Origin: CAYQQO01 sp964420115
GTDB taxonomy: Bacteria > Patescibacteriota > Minisyncoccia > Portnoybacterales > UBA2143
Assembly (NCBI GenBank): GCA_964420115.1
Contig: CAYQQO010000004.1
Location: forward strand, 1-41,542
Direction: 5' to 3'
Length of the DNA stretch: 41,542 bases
Both the position numbers and the translations under genes were made by a program. Below, piece by piece: positions 23,904-30,610 of the stretch (within the stretch, counting starts at the first letter, position 1; every line of letters starts with the position of its first letter). The notes beneath the pieces are model-generated. The model did no database searches. It was not told the origin of the DNA and saw nothing but the letters and a program-made list of their open reading frames with translations.

Positions 23904-26003
23904 TTAAGGCGTTGGCTGGCAAATAGACGGCTCTCCATCGCAATCCCAGCCCGCTTCTTCTTGGCAGTTTGAATTACAGCCATCGTTGTTATTGGTGTTG
24001 TTGTCGTCGCATGTTTCTCCTGTGTCAATAAAACCATTACCGCATCGCGGCTGCCAAAGCCGACAGCTGTTTATTTTTTTAGTAGCTTCTAGGCTAAGGG
24101 CGTCGGTAAACTCAACAGCTGATTCTTTTTCAGCATATAAGCTGCCGGGCGCGGGGAAATTAGGATCGCTTATTGCTTCTTCCAGGTCTTTAATTATTTC
24201 TACAATAGCCTCGTTAATCATCTGTATTTTTCTACTCTGGGCTTCAACGTTATCTTCTGGAATTAAAATATTGAGGTTGGTTAAGTTGCCTAAATCAATG
24301 GTATCAAATGCCGCTTTGGCTTGCTGTAGGGCTTCATAGGTAGAGTCGATAAGCTTTCCAATGTTACTGTTCATTGTTTCGTAGTCGTTGAGCACTTCTG
24401 GCGGAGGTTGTTGCAGAACTCCCTGTTGGAAAGCTGTTATATAGGCCTCGGCGCTTTGCTTGAATTGGTTGATTGAGGTAATACTTGGGTCAATAGCGCT
24501 TGCGGCAGTGTTAGCTTTGTTCTCTGCAATGGTTATTTTGTCAATTTTATCTATGATTGGCGGCAGAAGATTATGATTTATGTTGTCTATTTGCCCTTCG
24601 GCCCAAACAATATATTCGTTGGCTTGGTCGAGCTGATGATTTGAGGCTGGCGGGACAACCACTACTCCGCATTCTGAAATGACGCTGTTTAAAAGTCCAA
24701 TAATTGACTGGTATGTTTCTTTGGTTTCTTCTAATACCCTTAGGGCTTCTTCCAGTTGGAGGTGTAGTTCTTTGGCGTCTTTCTCTAATAAGCCAACCTG
24801 TCCGATTAAGCCGTCGGCCTGACGATAATCTTCAAGAATTTGGCTGAATATTTGGGCGTCTTGAGCGACATCTTCTAAATAAGTGTCATCTGTTATGCCT
24901 AAATCGTCTTTATCGCTTGGCCCGCTTGGTCGGTCGTAGAAGCTGCCGACTAATCCGATGCCTTCGTTGAGAACTCGACCGATTAAGGCATCAGCAATTG
25001 CTTGGACATAGACAGCGAAGGGGCCTGCCTTGGCTACTGCTCCGGCGATATAACTATTAAACTTATCCATAACATTAGTTATGCTCTTATTGGCAGTTTC
25101 GCTCACAACACTGCTTGGTGTTAGGGTAGAGCATCTTACTTGGCATGGTCTTGAGACAGCGCCGGTGCTACATGCTTCGGGCATTGGCGGTTCTCCCCTG
25201 ACATCTTCTTGTGTTTCAACGTGTCTGCCGTGAGCATCGCGCCATTCGCATTCTTTTATTGATAGAAAGCCATCACCTAAATTAGCGTCACTTGAAGCTC
25301 CCATAACGGCTTCGGCGACTTGAGCGTCTTGTTTGTCTTTGGTTAGCATTAGGGCGTGCCAAAAATTACTTCCCGTTGTAGTTAAATCAATCCAGCCAAC
25401 CCAGCCTCCTTTGGAAAAATCATCGTAGAATTCTTCTACATTGTCGACAATATCTTCCAAACTACACTCTGTTTTTGTTTCAAAATCAGGGGGGTCTTGT
25501 AGGGCAATTTTAATTTCTAGGTCAAAAGGTTCGCAAAGCCAGCCCAGCCCTAAATAATTATTAACAAAATTACCCAGCGCTTGATTTGCCACTCCGCCAA
25601 GAAATCCGCTTGCTCCTTCTGCCATAAATCTAGGCTCCCCTTCATTATGAATCCAATCAACAATCTTGTTAGTTAGTTGGGCTAAAAGCTGGTTGATAAA
25701 AACAACTAATAGTTGGCCGGCTATAGATTCGGCTACTGTTCTGGCCGACTGCCAAGATGTTTCTATAGCGGTGATTGTGTTTTCTCCTAAATTGAGCTTA
25801 TCTCCTATTTCTCGTAATCCTTGCCATAGATTATCTAAGGCGTTCCCGACTGTTCTGACAACTGGCATTGGCCCGCCAAATAGGGCATTGCTCTTTTTTG
25901 GTAAAAGTAAAACAGCTCCATTGATGGTAATGGTTATAATAATAACGAGGAGCCCGGCGAGTGTCTTCTGTAAAAAAGAATTTCTGTTTTTTAAAAAAGC
26001 CAT
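23904..26003 (-). CDS. Large exported protein with C-terminal disulfide-rich repeat
   Basis: A 699-aa protein with an N-terminal hydrophobic signal or anchor (about 15-35). It has a long mostly helical body with coiled-coil stretches (for example QLEEALRVLEETKETYQSIIG). Several cysteines cluster around residues 250-295. The end has the pattern CGNGFIDTGETCDDNN...DGCNSNCQ..GWDC, that of the Myxococcus-type cysteine-rich (DUF4215-like) repeat found in exported proteins. It is second in the secretion-like operon, 12 bases after the Ca-binding protein gene. A surface-exposed or pilus-associated role is inferred from the signal, disulfides and neighbours. No enzymatic motif was seen. Confidence 0.65.
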   Translation of the reverse strand: MAFLKNRNSFLQKTLAGLLVIIITITINGAVLLLPKKSNALFGGPMPVVRTVGNALDNLWQGLREIGDKLNLGENTITAIETSWQSARTVAESIAGQLLVVFINQLLAQLTNKIVDWIHNEGEPRFMAEGASGFLGGVANQALGNFVNNYLGLGWLCEPFDLEIKIALQDPPDFETKTECSLEDIVDNVEEFYDDFSKGGWVGWIDLTTTGSNFWHALMLTKDKQDAQVAEAVMGASSDANLGDGFLSIKECEWRDAHGRHVETQEDVRGEPPMPEACSTGAVSRPCQVRCSTLTPSSVVSETANKSITNVMDKFNSYIAGAVAKAGPFAVYVQAIADALIGRVLNEGIGLVGSFYDRPSGPSDKDDLGITDDTYLEDVAQDAQIFSQILEDYRQADGLIGQVGLLEKDAKELHLQLEEALRVLEETKETYQSIIGLLNSVISECGVVVVPPASNHQLDQANEYIVWAEGQIDNINHNLLPPIIDKIDKITIAENKANTAASAIDPSITSINQFKQSAEAYITAFQQGVLQQPPPEVLNDYETMNSNIGKLIDSTYEALQQAKAAFDTIDLGNLTNLNILIPEDNVEAQSRKIQMINEAIVEIIKDLEEAISDPNFPAPGSLYAEKESAVEFTDALSLEATKKINSCRLWQPRCGNGFIDTGETCDDNNTNNNDGCNSNCQEEAGWDCDGEPSICQPTP

Positions 26004-26015
26004 TTTATAAATAAT

Positions 26016-26990
26016 TTAGTTGTCTTGACGGCTGTCTAAATCTAATTTCATTGTCTCGGCGGCTTGGAGCATTCTTTGAGTGGTTTCTTGGAGTTTCTCT
26101 AATATAATTAATCCCTTGAGTGTATCGTCGGTAGTTTCCGGCAAGTGTTGGTAGATTTTATGGAATTTCCAAAAAATAGTCAGCAATTCTTTATGGATGT
26201 CGATCCAGTCTAAGGGGGCGGGTATTTCTAATAATTCTTTATATGCTTCGGAGTGAGAGTTAGACAGACAGTCCGCTTGTCTAAAATCGTTGGTGGCCAT
26301 AGCGTCTTGGATTATTTGAGCATCTGTTTTGGGCTTAGTTGGATTTTGGCAAGAGCTTAAGACGCCTATTTTCTGGCTGGCTTCATTGGCGTAGTTTTGG
26401 ATTGCCTTTAGATTGTTTTCTGGAGTAGTTTTTAGGGATTTCCCCTTAAAGGGTGGGATGAATTCGCTAATAAAGTTGGTAGATGCTTTTTGCATTGCCT
26501 TTACTATTTGTTGATCAGCCGTTTGGGATAAAAGGGCTGATGAATTAAGGTTGGCAGGGTCCTTTGAAAAATTCACCTCTGATTTTATTTGATCGCTTAA
26601 GAAATAAGAGAACATTTCAGTAAGATTACCCGGGCTCGGCCTGTCTCTTTTGTCGCTATGGTTGTCTTTTTCGGGCAGTTTGTCATCAGGCACTGGGATA
26701 GTCGGGTCATAGCCAGAGGCGACCTCTTCCCCGTCTAAATAGCCGTCGCCGTCTGTGTCTGGATTGTTAGGATCTGTTTTATAAATCTTTTCTTCCCAGC
26801 CGGTTAGGCCGTCATTGTCAATATCGTCAATAATTTCCTTGTCCTTTAATTTTTGGGCCATTTCTCCCAGTAAATTTGCTTGGCTTGATTCGCTTTTTAA
26901 AACCAAATAACCGCCGATAGAAATGCCGGCGATCAATATTAAAACAGCCGCTGTGATATTTAATTTTTTAGAAGGTTTTTGCGGTAACAT
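26016..26990 (-). CDS. Membrane-anchored TSP3-like calcium-binding protein
   Basis: A 324-aa protein from ATG 26990. Its one membrane helix is at about 11-31. Two adjoining DxDxDG loops (DIDNDG near 56-61, DTDGDGYLDGEE near 78-89) are typical of thrombospondin type 3 or dockerin-like calcium sites. The remaining 230 residues are helical and unrecognised. The frame also continues to a TTG at 27008, but a TATAAT lies between the two starts. It is the first gene of the leftward secretion-like operon and probably an exported scaffold stabilised by calcium. Confidence 0.7.
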   Translation of the reverse strand: MLPQKPSKKLNITAAVLILIAGISIGGYLVLKSESSQANLLGEMAQKLKDKEIIDDIDNDGLTGWEEKIYKTDPNNPDTDGDGYLDGEEVASGYDPTIPVPDDKLPEKDNHSDKRDRPSPGNLTEMFSYFLSDQIKSEVNFSKDPANLNSSALLSQTADQQIVKAMQKASTNFISEFIPPFKGKSLKTTPENNLKAIQNYANEASQKIGVLSSCQNPTKPKTDAQIIQDAMATNDFRQADCLSNSHSEAYKELLEIPAPLDWIDIHKELLTIFWKFHKIYQHLPETTDDTLKGLIILEKLQETTQRMLQAAETMKLDLDSRQDN

Positions 26991-26999
26991 TTTATATTG

Positions 27000-27029
27000 A
27001 TTATACAATATTTTTAAAACTTATTCCAA
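27000..27029 (-). promoter_or_regulatory. Promoter of the secretion-like operon
   Basis: On the minus strand TTGGAA (27024-27029), 18 bases, then a perfect TATAAT (27000-27005). The predicted start near 26993 is three bases before ATG 26990, so the operon mRNA would be leaderless. A perfect DnaA box lies 15 bases further upstream. Confidence 0.6.
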
Positions 27030-27044
27030 GGCAATTATAGCTGT

Positions 27045-27053
27045 TTATCCACA
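27045..27053 (+). promoter_or_regulatory. Perfect DnaA box (TTATCCACA)
   Basis: The only exact consensus DnaA box I found in the window, about 20 kb from dnaA and just upstream of the secretion-operon promoter. It may be a regulatory site for DnaA or a chance match in A+T-rich DNA. Confidence 0.4.
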
Positions 27054-27111
27054 ATGGTTGGTGTTTTTTACCGAGGTTATTATCCCAATAATTCAGGAGC
27101 TTAGTTTTTTT

Positions 27112-27120
27112 AAAAATACT
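27112..27120. repeat. Target site duplication, left copy
   Basis: AAAAATACT directly adjoins the left inverted repeat of the insertion sequence. The identical 9 bases at 28450-28458 adjoin the right end. Confidence 0.75.
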
Positions 27121-27169
27121 GTTAGTAAAACGCAAGAATGACATAAAGGATTTAAAGCAAGAATGACAG
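27121..27169. repeat. Insertion sequence left inverted repeat
   Basis: It pairs with the right repeat at 28401-28449. The 12-mer GCAAGAATGACA occurs at 27132-27143 and 27157-27168. Confidence 0.85.
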
Positions 27170-27178
27170 CAACTTGAA

Positions 27179-28348
27179 TCAGGCTTTTAATTCAGCAATC
27201 ATTTCTTTTTCTCTAAATACCCTCATTCTGTTATCAGGCAGAATTCTTAATTCCACCTTGCCCGGATAAGAAACTTTCTCTAATGGCAACTGATATTCCT
27301 TGCCGCCATAGCTGAAAATATTTCTTTTATCGGGTTTTCTCTCATCTTTGATTGAAAAAATATTATCCAGGTTCAAATCTTCTTTTAAGGGGCTAAAGGC
27401 AACCTTTTTCTCCTTAATCAATCTTTCTCTGATAATTTTTGGCGCAATGCCCAGACTTCGATGATTTCTTTCGTCATACCATCGCGCCCACCTGTTAAAG
27501 TTTAAATTAATATCTTTTAGATTCTTCGACCTTTGATTTTTGATAAAACAATTTTGAACAAAACGGAATAGTTTTTCTATCTTATCTTTGCCTTGCGGCT
27601 GGTAAGGTAGATGTGTGATTAAGCCGGAGCCAACTTCAGTTAAAACTCTTTTGATTTCAGTCTCAGCCTGACCTTCTAAGATGTGCTTTTGATAATTTTG
27701 ATAGTTGCTTTTACCATGTCTGATAACTTTAAACTTAGAATCATTGTCAGTGTAGAACAAGGCTGGAATACCGTAATTTCTGATAGATTCTCTGATAATA
27801 GCCATATTGTTTAAAGTTGAATCATGCTCAAAGAATTGTCCTTTTAGAATAGTTCTGGTGGCGTCGTCTAAGGCCAGAATTAGATAAATCTTAGGGTAGC
27901 TTCTGAGCCAATAACCTTCGGAAGTGTCTAATTGGGTTAATGCTCCAAAATGAGTTGCTTGAAATTTCTTGTAAGCCCTGTCTTTTTTCTTTGAGAAAGG
28001 AACGTAGGCCTTGTTTCTGATGAGAATATTTCTAATAGTTGGCGGCTTAATTACTAATTTATGCAAATCCCGGGCCAACCAGGAGAGATGAAAGTTTAAA
28101 GCGTTAGGATAATCAATATTAAGCTTTAGAATTTTCTTTTCAACTGAAACCCCTGATTTATTCCAAGCAGGATGAGCCAGATATTCCAGACTCTTAACGT
28201 TTCTGCTTGATTCTCTAAATCTCTTTGAAATCCGAAAGAATTGCCTTGATTTAACGCCAAGCGAATCAGCGGCCTGCTTGTCGTTGATTAGCTTCTGTTC
28301 ATAGAGAACAATGGCTTGATACTTTTGATTGATTTTAATGTCAGTCAT
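27179..28348 (-). CDS. IS transposase, rve/DDE integrase core
   Basis: A 389-aa transposase that cuts and joins the element ends. It has an N-terminal helix-turn-helix region (LINDKQAADSLGVKSRQFFRI, about 20-40) and a second helical DNA-binding part. The RNase-H-like core has D141 (QLDTSEGYW), D201 (FYTDNDSKF) and E258 (GKDKIEKLFR). The spacing between D201 and E258 is longer than the usual 35, because of a charged insertion around 207-230. A small C-terminal beta domain follows (FSYGGKEYQLPLEKV). It starts at ATG 28348 and ends ten bases inside the left repeat, as expected for a one-gene insertion sequence. It is transcribed leftward, like the secretion operon. Confidence 0.9.
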   Translation of the reverse strand: MTDIKINQKYQAIVLYEQKLINDKQAADSLGVKSRQFFRISKRFRESSRNVKSLEYLAHPAWNKSGVSVEKKILKLNIDYPNALNFHLSWLARDLHKLVIKPPTIRNILIRNKAYVPFSKKKDRAYKKFQATHFGALTQLDTSEGYWLRSYPKIYLILALDDATRTILKGQFFEHDSTLNNMAIIRESIRNYGIPALFYTDNDSKFKVIRHGKSNYQNYQKHILEGQAETEIKRVLTEVGSGLITHLPYQPQGKDKIEKLFRFVQNCFIKNQRSKNLKDINLNFNRWARWYDERNHRSLGIAPKIIRERLIKEKKVAFSPLKEDLNLDNIFSIKDERKPDKRNIFSYGGKEYQLPLEKVSYPGKVELRILPDNRMRVFREKEMIAELKA

Positions 28349-28400
28349 AATAGTATTAATAGTTAAAAGTTGGTTTAAAGACCTTTAATTAATTTTACGA

Positions 28401-28449
28401 CTGACATTCTTGCTTTAAATCTTTTATGTCATTCTTGCATTATACTTAC
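28401..28449. repeat. Insertion sequence right inverted repeat
   Basis: Inverted partner of 27121-27169. The inner and outer 12-mer copies are at 28402-28413 (one mismatch) and 28427-28438. Confidence 0.85.
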
Positions 28450-28458
28450 AAAAATACT
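28450..28458. repeat. Target site duplication, right copy
   Basis: AAAAATACT, identical to 27112-27120. Its last T is also the first T of the TTGACA -35 box of the next gene. Confidence 0.75.
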
Positions 28459-28486
28459 TGACATTTTATTCAAAATAATGTATATT
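28458..28486 (+). promoter_or_regulatory. Consensus promoter of the exported-protein cassette
   Basis: A perfect TTGACA (28458-28463), 17 bases, then TATATT (28481-28486). The transcript should start near 28493, giving a leader of about 40 bases with a good ribosome binding site (AAGGAG, 28521-28526). It is the best promoter in the window and adjoins the insertion sequence. Confidence 0.8.
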
Positions 28487-28532
28487 TAGTTAAGTTTTTT
28501 AACAATAAATAAAAAAAGAAAAGGAGAATGTC

Positions 28533-29177
28533 ATGAAAAGGAAAAGAATTATTGTCGTATGGATTATCGGGTTAGCTGGGTCGATTGCCGCAGATTATGC
28601 TTCAGCCGGGTTTTTTGACTGGCTGGGAGACAATCTTGGCCTTGGTTGCGGAGCCGTCCCCCGTTCCAAGCCGGGGATGGTCATTTTGGAAAATGATTCA
28701 AGGGTTTCCCGGGATATTTATATCTTCCCGGGGTTCTACAGCGTCAAACGGCTGAAAGCCGTTGATCCGGAGACAGGTAATGAGATTTTTGCTGTTCCTC
28801 CTTTGCGTCTTAGACAGGAGGACAGCTGCCTCGTTTTCCGATCAGAAGATGCCTACGGCGCTTCTTCTGGAGAAATGACGACAAGTTTCACTATGCCGCC
28901 CGCTTATGTTAAGTTCAAAGGGGGCAGAATAGCCAGCCAGGCGGCGGTCGTCTATTTTAAACCGGAATCGCGCTACACCATTTACATCAGGGATTTTGAT
29001 GTCACTGGTCAGTTTGTCGGCGAGCATACCCGGTCGGTCAGAACAAGTAGGGAAGCAACAAGAGAGTGCGAGAGAACATATTTAGGCACTGTCTGTGCTG
29101 ATGATATTGTTTCTCTGCCTCGGGCGAAAATCGGAGGGCCGACGAATAGATTGGGGATTCATGTTACTGTTCCCTAA
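28533..29177 (+). CDS. Exported protein of unknown function (G+C-rich cassette)
   Basis: A 214-aa protein with an N-terminal signal peptide (basic MKRKR, hydrophobic 6-20, likely cleavage after ASA near 23-25). The mature part is probably all beta (GMVILENDSRVSRDIYIFPG, YTIYIRDFDVTGQF) with four cysteines. I recognise no family. Base composition differs strongly from its neighbours: bases 28621-28680 hold 40 G or C of 60. A strong ribosome binding site and consensus promoter precede it. It is paired with the lipoprotein gene 12 bases downstream. It was most likely gained by transfer from a G+C-richer genome. Confidence 0.6.
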   Translation: MKRKRIIVVWIIGLAGSIAADYASAGFFDWLGDNLGLGCGAVPRSKPGMVILENDSRVSRDIYIFPGFYSVKRLKAVDPETGNEIFAVPPLRLRQEDSCLVFRSEDAYGASSGEMTTSFTMPPAYVKFKGGRIASQAAVVYFKPESRYTIYIRDFDVTGQFVGEHTRSVRTSREATRECERTYLGTVCADDIVSLPRAKIGGPTNRLGIHVTVP

Positions 29178-29189
29178 AGGGAGAAGGAT

Positions 29190-29678
29190 ATGAAGTATTT
29201 CTTTTCTTTATTCTGGGCTGTTATTGTTGTTCTTATCGGCGGGTGCTACCCTTTTGCGGTTCAGCCGCCGCCAAACATCCGTGTCTCTGTCCCTGTGCCG
29301 GTGGTAAAGGAAGGAGGCAGGTTGGTCAAGGACCAGGAGGCAATCCCTTCGGGGTTGTATTATCCTGATCCGACATTGGGCGTTATAGAAAACAACGCCC
29401 AAAATACCAGTATTGATATCTGGCTTAACCCTTTTTTTGAGGGCGGATCCCCAAAAGGAAAGCCGGATATCAATCTTCCTCCCCGAGCCGCGATACGGGC
29501 CAATCTGCCTTTTGGCGAGCATATTGTTTACGCTAAAGGGTGGGTCCAGACCGACTGGTACGACTGGCAGCCAGTCGGATCAGCCAGAGAAGAGGTGCTT
29601 GTTGACGGCGCTATTCAGTCTGGCTGGCACTACGGTTGGCGGGTTCGCTTTCATGAAAGCGATTTCCGCCTTCGCTAA
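29190..29678 (+). CDS. Putative lipoprotein (G+C-rich cassette)
   Basis: A 162-aa protein with a signal peptide ending in a lipobox (LIGGC, cysteine at about residue 19), so probably lipid-anchored on the outer face of a membrane. The mature part is proline- and tryptophan-rich (IRVSVPVPVVKEGG, GWVQTDWYDWQPVGS) and probably beta-structured. No known domain was recognised. AAGGGAGAAGG just before the ATG is a strong ribosome binding site. It is cotranscribed with the preceding exported protein gene and closed by its own terminator. High G+C marks it as part of the same probably imported cassette. Confidence 0.6.
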   Translation: MKYFFSLFWAVIVVLIGGCYPFAVQPPPNIRVSVPVPVVKEGGRLVKDQEAIPSGLYYPDPTLGVIENNAQNTSIDIWLNPFFEGGSPKGKPDINLPPRAAIRANLPFGEHIVYAKGWVQTDWYDWQPVGSAREEVLVDGAIQSGWHYGWRVRFHESDFRLR

Positions 29679-29702
29679 GAAGCGGTCCTATCTTGGCAAA
29701 AA

Positions 29703-29738
29703 GCCCGTTGCTTGAATGAGCAGCGGGCCTTTTTCTTT
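29703..29738 (+). terminator. Intrinsic terminator of the cassette
   Basis: Stem GCCCGTTGC (29703-29711) with GCAGCGGGC (29720-29728), nine pairs including one G-T, an 8-base loop, then CTTTTTCTTTT. It ends the rightward two-gene cassette and faces the convergent ksgA gene. Confidence 0.85.
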
Positions 29739-29750
29739 TGGGTTTTTTAT

Positions 29751-29780
29751 TTTTTAGAGCAGCTATTTTTAGAGCAGCTA
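29751..29780. repeat. 15-bp perfect tandem duplication
   Basis: TTTTTAGAGCAGCTA occurs twice head to tail (29751-29765, 29766-29780) in the gap before the 3' end of ksgA. It changes no coding frame. Confidence 0.85.
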
Positions 29781-29789
29781 ATAGAGTTT

Positions 29790-30608
29790 TTAAATTTTTT
29801 TAGTTAAATTTATCCAGTTAAAAACAGATAAATTGCCAGGCCTTATTTTGGCGTCCAAGCCGCACTCAATTAAAATTTTATCTATTTCTTCTCTTTTTCT
29901 TTTAAGTCCTTTTGATAGATTATTGACTAGTTGTTTTCTCGGGCCGGAAAAGCCAATTTTTGCTATTTGAAAGAATTTCTCTATTGCTATGTCTTTTGGT
30001 TTATTAATCTGACCAATTTTAATAATGGCAGAATCAACTTTTGGCTGAGGCCAAAAAGATTTTTTAGAGACATAACCAATAATTTTTGGCTGGCTGTAAA
30101 ACTGGACCGACAGGGCTAAAAGGTTCATTTTCGGCGGCTTAGCGCATATTCTTTTAGCCACTTCTTTTTGGACCAACAATATTATTTCCTCCGGCTGGTT
30201 TTCTCTTTCTAAAAGGGAGCGGATAAGGGGTGATGTTAAATAGTATGGGATATTAGCGACAACTTTGTATTTTTTTAAATTATTCCACCAGCCGGCTTTT
30301 TGCATCTTTAATATGTCGCCCTCAATTATCTTTATATTATTATAGTTTTTGACAATATCTTTGAGCGCTTCTATTATTTTTTTGTCTTTTTCAACAGCGA
30401 TTACCTTTTTTGTTTTTTTGGTCAGTTTTTGAGTGAGAATGCCCAAACCCGGGCCAATTTCTAAAACAATATCCTTTTTAGAAAGATCGGCTGTCTCAAT
30501 AATTTTATTAAGCGCTTTTTGGCTGATTAAAAAATTCTGGCCCATTCTTTTGTTGGGCTTTAGTTTGTATTTTTTAAGCAGTTTTCTAATGTTGTCTTTA
30601 GGTGTCAT
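29790..30608 (-). CDS. rsmA: 16S rRNA adenine dimethyltransferase KsgA/RsmA
   Basis: S-adenosylmethionine-dependent enzyme that dimethylates two adjacent adenines (A1518 and A1519 in E. coli numbering) near the 3' end of 16S rRNA during small-subunit assembly. At 272 aa the length is normal. It shows GQNFL (23-27), the SAM-binding motif I EIGPGLG (50-56) and the catalytic NIPY (119-122, NLPY in most homologues), with a helical C-terminal domain. It starts two bases after the helicase stop, so both are read from one transcript. Confidence 0.94.
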   Translation of the reverse strand: MTPKDNIRKLLKKYKLKPNKRMGQNFLISQKALNKIIETADLSKKDIVLEIGPGLGILTQKLTKKTKKVIAVEKDKKIIEALKDIVKNYNNIKIIEGDILKMQKAGWWNNLKKYKVVANIPYYLTSPLIRSLLERENQPEEIILLVQKEVAKRICAKPPKMNLLALSVQFYSQPKIIGYVSKKSFWPQPKVDSAIIKIGQINKPKDIAIEKFFQIAKIGFSGPRKQLVNNLSKGLKRKREEIDKILIECGLDAKIRPGNLSVFNWINLTKKI

Positions 30609-30610
30609 AG

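Larger units (their letters stand above)
27121..28449. mobile_element. Complete insertion sequence, integrase-core (DDE) type
   Basis: A 1,329-bp element containing one transposase gene. It is bounded by imperfect inverted repeats of 49 bp (27121-27169 and 28401-28449; five mismatches by eye) and flanked by a 9-bp direct repeat. Each repeat holds two copies of the 12-mer GCAAGAATGACA at a 25-base period, presumably two transposase binding sites. Gene and ends are intact, so it may be active or recently inserted. By transposase type it falls near the IS481/ISNCY integrase-core groups; the exact family is not certain. Confidence 0.85.

Noticed and set aside
15666..26010. Many plus-strand open frames of 60-120 codons opposite the secretion operon
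   Set aside because: They mirror real minus-strand genes, have low-complexity F/S/L-rich translations and lack ribosome binding sites.
27132..28438. Repeated 12-mers considered as part of a CRISPR-like array
   Set aside because: They are symmetrically placed in the two inverted ends of one transposase gene, which explains them as transposase binding sites.
28842..29522. Minus-strand frames opposite the G+C-rich cassette
   Set aside because: Arginine-rich antisense translations are typical of shadow frames in G+C-rich DNA; the plus-strand genes have promoter, ribosome binding sites, signal peptides and a terminator.
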